NCBI GenBank assembly: GCA_946061315.1
Contig: CAMGRB010000025.1
Coordinates: 1 to 11,282 of the forward strand
Direction: 5' to 3'
DNA from: an uncultured Clostridia bacterium
Lineage (GTDB): Bacteria; Bacillota; Clostridia; Oscillospirales; CAG-272
Length of the DNA: 11,282 bases
The notes under the pieces were generated by a model. The model was not told the DNA's origin. It saw only the letters and a program-made list of their open reading frames with translations, and made no database searches. The position numbers were made by a program, and so were the translations under genes. Of this stretch, positions 1 through 5,265 are shown in pieces (within the stretch, counting starts at the first letter, position 1; every line of letters starts with the position of its first letter).

Positions 1-60
1 GGCAACGTCGTCGGGCGGATATTCGCCCTCTTTCATTATCGTCAGATGCGCTTTATGTAT
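1..60 (-). pseudogene. Out-of-frame continuation of the beta-helix-type protein
   Basis: Read on the minus strand from base 60, this segment gives IHKAHLTIMKEGEYPPDDVA with no stop up to the window edge. LTI followed by charged and turn residues suits one rung of a beta-helix and follows naturally from the ITFDG that ends the upstream frame. A one-base shift between about 60 and 80 would join the two. With only 20 codons visible, this is inference. Confidence 0.4.
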
Positions 61-670
61 AATAGTATGTTCCGTCAAATGTTATCGTTCCGTTCATATC
101 CGGAGCACCGAGATTTAACTCTACGTACTTCCCGCTGTTTTTCGATTGCGGACCCAAATAAAAGAAATTATCTGCTACTTTTGTAGAGGATGTGCCTATC
201 GTCACTTTGGCATTGACCCCGTCATCGGGAACTATTGTGAGAATGCCTCCTTGTATAAAAACGGAAGCCTTGTCGCCGTATTTACTGACGGTCTCCTTGG
301 TTGTTGGAGCTTCGACGGTATCTCCTACAAGGACGAGCTTTACCTCGTGAAGCTCGGTTGCGATATAGTCAACGTCCAAAAGATAGCCTTGACTTTTCGC
401 ATACTTTACTGCTCCTGCTATCGAGGCAAAAGGCGTTTCCTTTGTTGAGCCGTCGTTTGAGTCGCTTCCGTTTGCTCCGCCTACATAGTAAACGTGGGTC
501 GTGACGGTTACGCCCGCCGGTCTGTCGGCTACGTACTCCGTACTGCTGTAGGTGTACGTTCTTCCCGTTGCGTAGCTTTCGGGGCTTGCAGATACGCATA
601 TTACGGACATTGCGCACATAAGCACCGCAAAAACAAGCACAAGGACTTTTTTGAATGTATTCTTCTCCAT
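53..670 (-). CDS. Secreted surface protein, beta-helix-type N-terminus, probably frameshifted
   Basis: This encodes 205 residues with a Sec signal peptide: a lysine-bearing start (MEKNTFKK), a hydrophobic core at about residues 9-25, and a likely signal peptidase I site after VSA near residue 28. After it comes YYVGGANGSDSNDGSTKETP, which matches the start of many bacterial right-handed beta-helix or adhesin proteins (the YYV-x-NGSDSNDGT-x-xTPF-x-xI pattern). The start at 670 is supported by AAGGAG at 679-684, 8 bases upstream, and by a consensus promoter at 732-760. The frame ends at TAA (53-55), well short of the size expected for such proteins. Another frame stays open from about 60 to the window edge and reads plausibly as protein. 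The gene is therefore probably a frameshifted pseudogene, or the sequence carries a one-base error. Family membership rests on the N-terminal motif only, and the function is unknown. Confidence 0.7.
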   Translation of the reverse strand: MEKNTFKKVLVLVFAVLMCAMSVICVSASPESYATGRTYTYSSTEYVADRPAGVTVTTHVYYVGGANGSDSNDGSTKETPFASIAGAVKYAKSQGYLLDVDYIATELHEVKLVLVGDTVEAPTTKETVSKYGDKASVFIQGGILTIVPDDGVNAKVTIGTSSTKVADNFFYLGPQSKNSGKYVELNLGAPDMNGTITFDGTYYYT

Positions 671-731
671 CTGTTTAACTCCTTTTCGGTTAAATCTGTG
701 TTGATTTTGGAAAAATCCAAAGATACATAAT

Positions 732-760
732 ATTATATACTCGCGCGTTTATTTTGTCAA
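732..760 (-). promoter_or_regulatory. Sigma-70/SigA promoter of the beta-helix-type gene
   Basis: On the minus strand, TTGACA (755-760) and TATAAT (732-737) are separated by exactly 17 bases. Both hexamers match the housekeeping consensus perfectly. Transcription should start near 725, leaving a leader of about 55 bases before the ATG at 670. Confidence 0.85.
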
Positions 761-793
761 TACGCGCAAAAGAGCGCCATAACCCCTTGTTTT

Positions 794-810
794 TTGTATA
801 TTATATACAA
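794..810. promoter_or_regulatory. A/T palindrome upstream of the promoter, possible operator
   Basis: TTGTATATTATATACAA is a palindrome with 8-base arms around one central base. It lies 33 bases upstream of the -35 box at 755-760, so it could bind a dimeric regulator. The A/T richness makes chance possible. Confidence 0.3.
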
Positions 811-1031
811 TTTTTATAAATTGCTTCCATAAATGAAAAACCGCCGAGAATCCATATGGCATAGGAATTTACGGAAGTTTTATAAGACGTGAGCTTTTAT
901 TTTCTTTTGGCTTGATTTTTATACATTTTTCACAAATTGTAAACTTTTTGTGAATTTGTTTTTTTGTCACGCTTTGCGGGCAAAATATTGTTCTTTCTTC
1001 GATACGAAACGGTCGGCAAACAAGACAATAG

Positions 1032-1060
1032 GTAGGGCGGGGGCTTGCTCCCGCCGAAAA
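1032..1060 (+). repeat. Interspersed hairpin repeat, type B, copy 1
   Basis: GTAGGG runs into a 9-pair stem (1036-1044 with 1047-1055, one G-T pair, TT loop), followed by GAAAA. It is nearly identical to the copy at 1439-1467, which carries one extra base. A relative with a different stem lies inverted at 1261-1286. It is directly followed by type A copy 1. Confidence 0.75.
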
Positions 1061-1110
1061 GCCTCCCTCTGGGAGGGAGGTGGCACGGCTTGCCGTGACG
1101 GAAGGAGTAA
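1058..1110 (+). repeat. Interspersed two-hairpin repeat, type A, copy 1
   Basis: The first stem is CCTCCCTC (1062-1069) with GAGGGAGG (1073-1080). The constant bridge TGG leads to a second stem, CACGGC (1084-1089) with GCCGTG (1092-1097). The tail is ACGGAAGGAGT. The same layout, with a different second stem, recurs at 1348-1403 and, inverted, at 1169-1216. Confidence 0.75.
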
Positions 1111-1168
1111 CGTCCAAAATAAAACTTTCCTTTTCAATCTTCAATAGAAGTAAGACAACATTGGCAGC

Positions 1169-1216
1169 ACTCCTTCAGTCAGCTGACGCTGACAGCTCCC
1201 TCGGAGATGGAGCCTT
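1169..1216 (-). repeat. Interspersed two-hairpin repeat, type A, copy 2 (inverted)
   Basis: Read on the minus strand this copy begins GGCTCC and ends TGAAGGAGT, matching copy 1 in outline. The first stem pairs 1195-1202 with 1206-1213, with one mismatch. The second stem is GTCAGC (1178-1183) with GCTGAC (1188-1193), a different sequence from copy 1 but still perfectly paired. Confidence 0.7.
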
Positions 1217-1260
1217 CCCTGCCTTGCTCACGCCGTTTTGTTTTACCGTTCATGTAAAAA

Positions 1261-1286
1261 GCGGGACGGCGGGGACCGTCCCCTAC
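1261..1286 (-). repeat. Interspersed hairpin repeat, type B, copy 2 (inverted)
   Basis: On the minus strand this is GTAGG followed by a perfect 7-pair stem, GGGACGG (1263-1269) with CCGTCCC (1276-1282). Position and header match the type B units at 1032 and 1439, but the stem sequence differs. Confidence 0.6.
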
Positions 1287-1347
1287 GGGTAAGATTTGAT
1301 TGCAAACGGGTAGTCGAGGACGCCGGTCCACATGATGTGACACCCCA

Positions 1348-1403
1348 AAAAGCCTCCCTTGTGTAAAGGGAGGTGGCATTTTCGTGAGAAAATGACGAAG
1401 GGA
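1348..1403 (+). repeat. Interspersed two-hairpin repeat, type A, copy 3
   Basis: The first stem is CCTCCCTT (1353-1360) with AAGGGAGG (1366-1373). After the TGG bridge, the second stem is CATTTTC (1377-1383) with GAAAATG (1388-1394), followed by ACGAAGGGAT. The frame matches copy 1, with both arms of the second stem replaced in a compensating way. Confidence 0.75.
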
Positions 1404-1438
1404 TTGTTGTTAAACGAAGGATTTTTAGGAGTTTTGTC

Positions 1439-1467
1439 GTAGGGCGGGTGGCTTGCTCCCGCCGAAA
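1439..1467 (+). repeat. Interspersed hairpin repeat, type B, copy 3
   Basis: GTAGGGCGGG, then TGGCTTGCTCCCGCC, then GAAAA: essentially the unit at 1032-1060 with one extra T. It abuts the terminator of the gene that ends at 1499. Confidence 0.75.
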
Positions 1468-1494
1468 AAATCTTTTCGCTCCTTGCCGGAGTGA
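1464..1494 (-). terminator. Probable intrinsic terminator of the cysteine-rich operon
   Basis: Just past the TGA at 1499-1501 on the minus strand, CACTCC pairs with GGAGCG (1488-1493 with 1477-1482, one G-T pair, GGCAA loop). It is followed by AAAAGATTTTTTC. The T-run begins a few bases after the stem, so this is plausible but not ideal. Confidence 0.5.
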
Positions 1495-1498
1495 AATT

Positions 1499-2074
1499 TC
1501 ATAGGCTTTTGTCCTTGCGGTGAAACGGACATTTTTCACCCAGGCATTGTTTGTTGAGCGAGGAAAATTCACACACAATATCCTCTGACTCCATGGCTGT
1601 TCCGTACTTGCCGTTTGCAAACCTTACCGCATGGGAAAGCGATAAAAAGGCGTTGCGCTTACAGCATCTCGCTCCTCCTATTTTGCTCATTTCGGCAAGG
1701 ACGCCCGAGGTATATTCCATATTGTCTTTATAATATTCGTCGGTGCTTAACGGTTGTGTGCCGTGAATTATCGAAAGCGATGCCCCGACAGAAGCGACGG
1801 AGCCGCAAACTCCCCAATATGCGCACATGGCACCGGGCATTTTTACCGTTCTCTTTTCAAGCTCGTCAAGGCAGTACGAAAGGTCTATATCTCCTCCCGC
1901 GTTTTTGTAAGCGACAAGAAAAGACGCACCGTCAAGAAAATGGTGCTCCGGTCCGTGTATGGATATGGGGTCTTTATGCATCATTTTTCTCACGATTTCA
2001 ATGGGGTTTTTCGAGTTGATTTTTACAATTTCGTTCTTTATAAAATCGTACTTATCTTTCAGCGAGTATTCCAT
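1499..2074 (-). CDS. DUF5714-type cysteine-rich protein
   Basis: This encodes 191 residues, soluble, with no signal peptide or membrane segment. It shows the hallmarks I associate with DUF5714: HGPEHHFLDGA at residues 40-50 (His40, His44, His45), YKNAGGDIDL near 56-65, CAYWGVCG at 84-91, GGARCCKR at 133-140 and NKQCLGEKCPF at 174-184. The conserved Cys and His residues (Cys84, 90, 137, 138, 168, 177, 182) suggest a bound metal or Fe-S cluster, but the biochemical role is unknown to me. The ATG at 2074 is preceded by AAGGAG (2080-2085), 5 bases away and inside the last codons of the upstream gene. Only 2 bases separate that gene's stop from this start, so the pair is probably translationally coupled. 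A hairpin terminator follows the stop. Confidence 0.85.
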   Translation of the reverse strand: MEYSLKDKYDFIKNEIVKINSKNPIEIVRKMMHKDPISIHGPEHHFLDGASFLVAYKNAGGDIDLSYCLDELEKRTVKMPGAMCAYWGVCGSVASVGASLSIIHGTQPLSTDEYYKDNMEYTSGVLAEMSKIGGARCCKRNAFLSLSHAVRFANGKYGTAMESEDIVCEFSSLNKQCLGEKCPFHRKDKSL

Positions 2075-2076
2075 TA

Positions 2077-2268
2077 TTACTCCTTTTCAAAACGCTTTTT
2101 CAATACTACGTAATGATTTTTGTTCGACTTATCGCCGCCGTTGTCGGGAAAAAGACAATACGGCAAGCTGTCGGTATTTCTATGTTTTGTAACACAGTCA
2201 CAGCACCTGCCGTGGTTTTTGCAGCTCACCTTTGGACAGCTACATTCCTTAACGTTCGGACATTGCAT
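2077..2268 (-). CDS. Small cysteine-rich protein, DUF6485-like
   Basis: This encodes 63 residues and starts MQCPNVKECSCPK. It contains eight cysteines, at 3, 9, 11, 16, 22, 23, 25 and 38, including a CCDC cluster (22-25), KNHGRCC, and LPYCLFP near 35-41. This closely resembles the small DUF6485 family (C-P-N...HGKCCEC...LPACLF), a presumed metal-binding protein of unknown role. I place the start at the ATG 2266-2268 because AGAGG lies 7 bases upstream of it. The TTG at 2272-2274 would sit directly against that site. A near-consensus promoter lies at 2360-2388. It is the first gene of an operon with the DUF5714-type gene, so the two cysteine-rich proteins probably act together. Confidence 0.75.
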   Translation of the reverse strand: MQCPNVKECSCPKVSCKNHGRCCDCVTKHRNTDSLPYCLFPDNGGDKSNKNHYVVLKKRFEKE

Positions 2269-2359
2269 TTTCAAACCTCTTTATTTTCGTAGCGAAATTT
2301 TATGGCATAATCTTAAAAATGCGACACTTGCGCCGCCTTTTTTGATTTCGTCCCATATA

Positions 2360-2388
2360 ATTTTATCACACCTTGCCCGCCGTGTCAA
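2360..2388 (-). promoter_or_regulatory. Sigma-70/SigA promoter of the cysteine-rich operon
   Basis: On the minus strand TTGACA (2383-2388) and TAAAAT (2360-2365) have 17-base spacing. The leader to the ATG at 2268 is about 85 bases. Confidence 0.8.
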
Positions 2389-2422
2389 TCGCTTGTTACC
2401 TTCAATATGCAAGGTCTTTTTA

Positions 2423-2451
2423 TTGACATACGGTATTCGTTGTGTTATAAT
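2423..2451 (+). promoter_or_regulatory. Sigma-70/SigA promoter of the glycosidase gene
   Basis: TTGACA (2423-2428) and TATAAT (2446-2451), 17 bases apart, are both perfect consensus hexamers. Transcription should begin near 2458, which rules out the in-frame ATG at 2407 and supports the ATG at 2494. Confidence 0.87.
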
Positions 2452-2493
2452 TTTTTTATCAACCGCGATATTCTTGTACGTAAGGAGTTTTTT

Positions 2494-4827
2494 ATGCGTA
2501 AGGTTTGCATTTCAAAGGATTGGTATCTTTCTTCACCCGGCACAGGAGGCAAAATTAAGATCGATCTGCCAAACGACTACAGCGTTTCCCGGCCGCGCGA
2601 CCCGAATGCACCGGGCTACGCCGCAAACGGTTTTTTTGTCGGCGGCGTTGGCTATTATACCAAGTATTTTACCCCCGAGGCAAATAAGCATCACATTCTG
2701 AACGTTGACGGTGCTTATGCCTGCGCGGAGTACACGCTCAACGATATGCGCATTGCCAAGCACCCGCACGGCTACACACCCTGCCTTATCGATCTGACCG
2801 ACTGTCTGCGCCCCGGTATTACAAACAAGTTAGAGATTACTACAAACGATATGCAGCCCTCTACCCGCTGGTATTCGGGCGCGGGCATCTATCGCGACGT
2901 GTTTATGTGGACGGGGGGCGAGGTGCGCGTAGAGCCGTGGGATGCCTTTATTACCACCCCCGCCGTCAGTAAAGCAAGCGCAAAGGTAAAAGTGGAATAC
3001 ACACTCTCGTCCGACCGAGATACCACCGTCACCCTGCGAGCAAATATCTGCGACGATAGCGGCAAGTCCGTTGCAAAGAAAGACGTTACTCTTGACGTGG
3101 CAAAAGGTAAAAATCCGCTTGAGGTTATACTGACCGTTAAAGAGCCGCACCTTTGGGATATGGACGACCCCTATCTTTACACGCTCTTTACCTCTATTGA
3201 GGAAAACGGCGAGCTTTTGGACGAGTGCGAAAATACGTTTGGCATCCGCACCGTCACGGTGGATACCGAAAACGGTTTTCGCCTCAACGGTAAAACGCGC
3301 AAGCTGCGCGGCGGCTGTATTCACCACGACCACGGCGTGCTCGGCGCCGCCTGTTACCCTGCGGCAGAGGAAAGAAAACTGCGTCTTTTGAAGGAGGCGG
3401 GCTTTAACGCTTTGCGCATAGCGCACAATCCGCCATCTCTTGCTCTCCTCGAGCTTTGTGACCGCATGGGCATCATCGTTATGGATGAGGCATTTGATAT
3501 GTGGAACTGCCCGAAAAATCCGCAGGATTATCACCTTTTCTTTGAAGAGTGGTGGGTAAAAGATATTGAATGTATGGTAAAGCGTGACCGCAACCATCCC
3601 TGCGTATTTACGTATTCAATCGGCAACGAAATTTCCGAGCGCGACGGCAGATCCGACGGTATTGGCTGGGCAAAGAAGCTGGTGGCTGAAATACGCCGCT
3701 ATGACAACACCCGCTTTGTCACCTCGGGCATTAACAACCCGTATACGTATAAGAACGATTCCGACCCCGCCGATTACACCGAAGATTATTTTAAGCGCTA
3801 CCCGAATAATCAATGGGAAAAGCGTACCGAGGCATACATGGCAGAGCTTGACGTTGTCGGCTATAACTATATGTACGGCTCGTACGAGAGCGACCATAAA
3901 CTCTACCCCGACCGTGTGATATGGGGATCGGAAACGCACGTGCTCAATTTCTTTGACTCCTGGCACGAGGTAAGCCGCTTGCCGTACGTTATCGGCGATT
4001 TTACCTGGACAGCCTATGACAATCTCGGTGAGGCAGGCACAGGACGCTTCTCTTGGGCAAGAGATGGGCATATACCCGGCATTTCACTTGCCGAATGGCC
4101 ATGGCGCACCTGCTATCAGGGCGACCTCGATCTGTGTGGCTTCCGCCGTCCGCAGTCCTACTTCCGCGAGGCTATCTGGCTCGGCAATACAGAGCCGCGC
4201 ATCTTTACCACCCACCCCGAGCACGTAGGCGAGGGCTTCTCCGGTACAGGCTGGCATTTTTACGACGTGCACGATACCTGGACGTTTGACGATAAGTATC
4301 TCGGCAAGCCCGTCAAGGCAGAGGTCTATACCGACGCGGAAAAAATCGAATGGATACTAAACGGCAAGAGCCTCGGCTTCACCGTGCCCGAAAAGGCGAT
4401 TGCCTCTATCGAGGTGCCATATGAAAAGGGTGAGATAACGGCTGTGGCGTATAAAAACGGCGAAGAATGTGGGCGCTCCTCGCTCCATACCGTCGGCAAG
4501 CCGACAGCTCTGCGCCTGACGCCCGAGAAAAAGACGCTCACCGCAGATAACCGCGACCTGTGTTATATTCAGGTTGAAATCATAGACGAAAACGGCGACC
4601 GCGTTACCGAAGCACAGCATGAACTAACCTGTCTTGTAGACGGCGGTCAGCTCATCGGCATCTTCAGCGGCGACCCGAAGAATGAAGATCAGTACACCTC
4701 ACCGCGTTGCCACGCATTTGAAGGCCGCGCTCTTATCGTTATTCGTGCAAGCAAGCCGGGCAACGTGTCCGTTACCGTTGAAAGCAACACCCTTCGCCCT
4801 GCCACCGCCACCGTAACGTCAAAATAA
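2494..4827 (+). CDS. Glycoside hydrolase family 2 (beta-galactosidase-like), cytoplasmic
   Basis: This encodes 777 residues and is complete. It should remove terminal beta-linked sugars (galactoside-type most likely; glucuronide or other substrates not excluded) by the retaining mechanism. Domains in order: an N-terminal sugar-binding jelly roll (about 30-150, with STRWYSGAGIYRDV at 123-136); an Ig-like sandwich (about 150-255); and a TIM barrel (about 265-570) with GCIHHDHG near 273, AHNPPS and DRNHPC. Glu379 in SIGNEIS is the acid/base, and Glu480 in IWGSETH is the likely nucleophile. A DUF4982-like segment (about 610-675) and a C-terminal GH2 accessory Ig-like domain (about 678-777) follow. 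There is no signal peptide, so it acts on imported sugars. The start at 2494 has AAGGAG at 2482-2487 and lies downstream of its promoter. The gene is visibly richer in G+C and C-ending codons than its neighbours, which suggests transfer. It stands alone, with no transporter or regulator beside it. Confidence 0.94.
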   Translation: MRKVCISKDWYLSSPGTGGKIKIDLPNDYSVSRPRDPNAPGYAANGFFVGGVGYYTKYFTPEANKHHILNVDGAYACAEYTLNDMRIAKHPHGYTPCLIDLTDCLRPGITNKLEITTNDMQPSTRWYSGAGIYRDVFMWTGGEVRVEPWDAFITTPAVSKASAKVKVEYTLSSDRDTTVTLRANICDDSGKSVAKKDVTLDVAKGKNPLEVILTVKEPHLWDMDDPYLYTLFTSIEENGELLDECENTFGIRTVTVDTENGFRLNGKTRKLRGGCIHHDHGVLGAACYPAAEERKLRLLKEAGFNALRIAHNPPSLALLELCDRMGIIVMDEAFDMWNCPKNPQDYHLFFEEWWVKDIECMVKRDRNHPCVFTYSIGNEISERDGRSDGIGWAKKLVAEIRRYDNTRFVTSGINNPYTYKNDSDPADYTEDYFKRYPNNQWEKRTEAYMAELDVVGYNYMYGSYESDHKLYPDRVIWGSETHVLNFFDSWHEVSRLPYVIGDFTWTAYDNLGEAGTGRFSWARDGHIPGISLAEWPWRTCYQGDLDLCGFRRPQSYFREAIWLGNTEPRIFTTHPEHVGEGFSGTGWHFYDVHDTWTFDDKYLGKPVKAEVYTDAEKIEWILNGKSLGFTVPEKAIASIEVPYEKGEITAVAYKNGEECGRSSLHTVGKPTALRLTPEKKTLTADNRDLCYIQVEIIDENGDRVTEAQHELTCLVDGGQLIGIFSGDPKNEDQYTSPRCHAFEGRALIVIRASKPGNVSVTVESNTLRPATATVTSK

Positions 4828-4860
4828 AAAACACCAAACCGCGTCCCAACCGAAAGAGCA

Positions 4861-4899
4861 TACCTCCAATGGCGCACTTTACCCACCAACGAGGAGGTA
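4861..4899. other. Inverted repeat pairing an orphan Shine-Dalgarno with its complement
   Basis: TACCTCC (4861-4867) is the exact reverse complement of GGAGGTA (4893-4899), with a 25-base loop. GAGGAGGT resembles an ideal ribosome-binding site, yet no ATG, GTG or TTG lies at a usable distance downstream. It sits between the glycosidase stop and its terminator. Confidence 0.5.
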
Positions 4900-4900
4900 A

Positions 4901-4947
4901 AAATAAAATCGAGCATAATCTTTTTTGATTGTGCTCGATTTTTATTT
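4901..4947 (+). terminator. Terminator hairpin after the glycosidase, possibly bidirectional
   Basis: AAATAAAATCGAGCATAATC (4901-4920) pairs with the arm at 4927-4947 around a TTTTTT loop, with one G-T pair and one bulged T. The 3' arm ends in TTTTTATTT, so A and T tracts flank the G/C-containing core. It lies 73 bases after the glycosidase stop. The symmetry could also stop transcription arriving from the lipoprotein gene on the other strand. Confidence 0.75.
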
Positions 4948-4950
4948 AGA

Positions 4951-5156
4951 GTGAAATATTTTGCTTTGCAAAATGTGAAATAATGCTGTCGCATTGTGAA
5001 ATATTCGTCTGTCGCCGAATGTGAAATGAAATAAATCCACTCACGCCCGCAGGCATTTCACACGCCGTAGGCGTATTTCACGCACGAAGAGCATTTCACA
5101 AATCCCGCAAGGGATTTATTTCGTTGTGCCGCACTCCGTAACGAAGTGCGGCACAA
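4951..5156. repeat. Hairpin array 1: palindromes separated by GTGAAAT, linker inverting midway
   Basis: Linker GTGAAAT lies at 4951-4957, 4975-4981, 4996-5002 and 5021-5027. Its reverse complement ATTTCAC lies at 5055-5061, 5075-5081 and 5093-5099. Between the linkers are palindromes of unrelated sequence: ATTTTGC-TTT-GCAAAAT (4958-4974), AATGC-TGTC-GCATT (4982-4995), ATTCG/CGAAT (5003-5020), GCC-CGCA-GGC (5045-5054), ACGCC-GTA-GGCGT (5062-5074), a degenerate unit (5082-5092) and AAATCCC-GCAA-GGGATTT (5100-5117). GAAATAAATCC (5028-5038) is the exact complement of 5112-5122. A 12-pair hairpin (5124-5135 with 5145-5156) closes the array. It lies between the convergent 3' ends of the glycosidase and lipoprotein genes. 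The structure is read directly from the sequence; the function is unknown. Confidence 0.85.
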
Positions 5157-5189
5157 GGGTGGCTCTTTTTTTAAGCTGTGATGTTGTGA

Positions 5190-5212
5190 CTAAACTTAAA
5201 TCAACGCGAAGC
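5190..5212 (+). repeat. Array header motif, copy 1
   Basis: CTAAACTTAAATCAACGCG followed by AAGC. It aligns with 8956-8978 and 9229-9251 as a direct repeat. The bases before it, AAGCTGTGA at 5173-5181, also match those at 9212-9220, so the shared block with the third copy is about 40 bases long with mismatches. It sits 54 bases past the lipoprotein stop. Confidence 0.65.
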
Positions 5213-5265
5213 TCGATATAAAACCGCGTTCCTACGTTTACGTTTTATCCGCGCCTATTGATTTT

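Larger units (their letters stand above)
671..1498. other. Gene-free intergenic region rich in small hairpin repeats
   Basis: I see no convincing gene in these roughly 830 bases. The short open frames lack ribosome-binding sites and run through palindromes. From left to right it holds the promoter at 732-760, the palindrome at 794-810, and an A/T-rich dyad at 929-954 (TTCACAAA / TTTGTGAA with a 10-base loop, too weak to call a terminator). It then holds six hairpin repeats between 1032 and 1467, and finally a terminator for the gene on its right. Confidence 0.7.

Noticed and set aside
929..954. A/T-rich dyad as a terminator
   Set aside because: The stem is nearly all A/T apart from two G-C pairs and no gene ends upstream on the plus strand; kept only as a note in the intergenic entry.
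869..1620. Short open frames in the intergenic repeats
   Set aside because: They run through hairpin repeats present in several copies and either lack start signals or overlap the real gene at 1499.
2407..2493. Upstream in-frame ATG for the glycosidase
   Set aside because: It lies before the -35 box and would not be transcribed from the promoter at 2423-2451. The ATG at 2494 has a good ribosome-binding site.
2830..3597. Open frame of 255 codons on the minus strand inside the glycosidase gene
   Set aside because: It lies fully antisense to a gene with clear GH2 motifs, has no ribosome-binding site and reads like reverse-complement shadow.
4951..5156. CRISPR-like regular spacing
   Set aside because: The constant parts are only 7 bases, they invert midway, and the pieces between them are palindromes of 9-18 bases, not unique spacers of 30 or more. 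No cas genes are visible.
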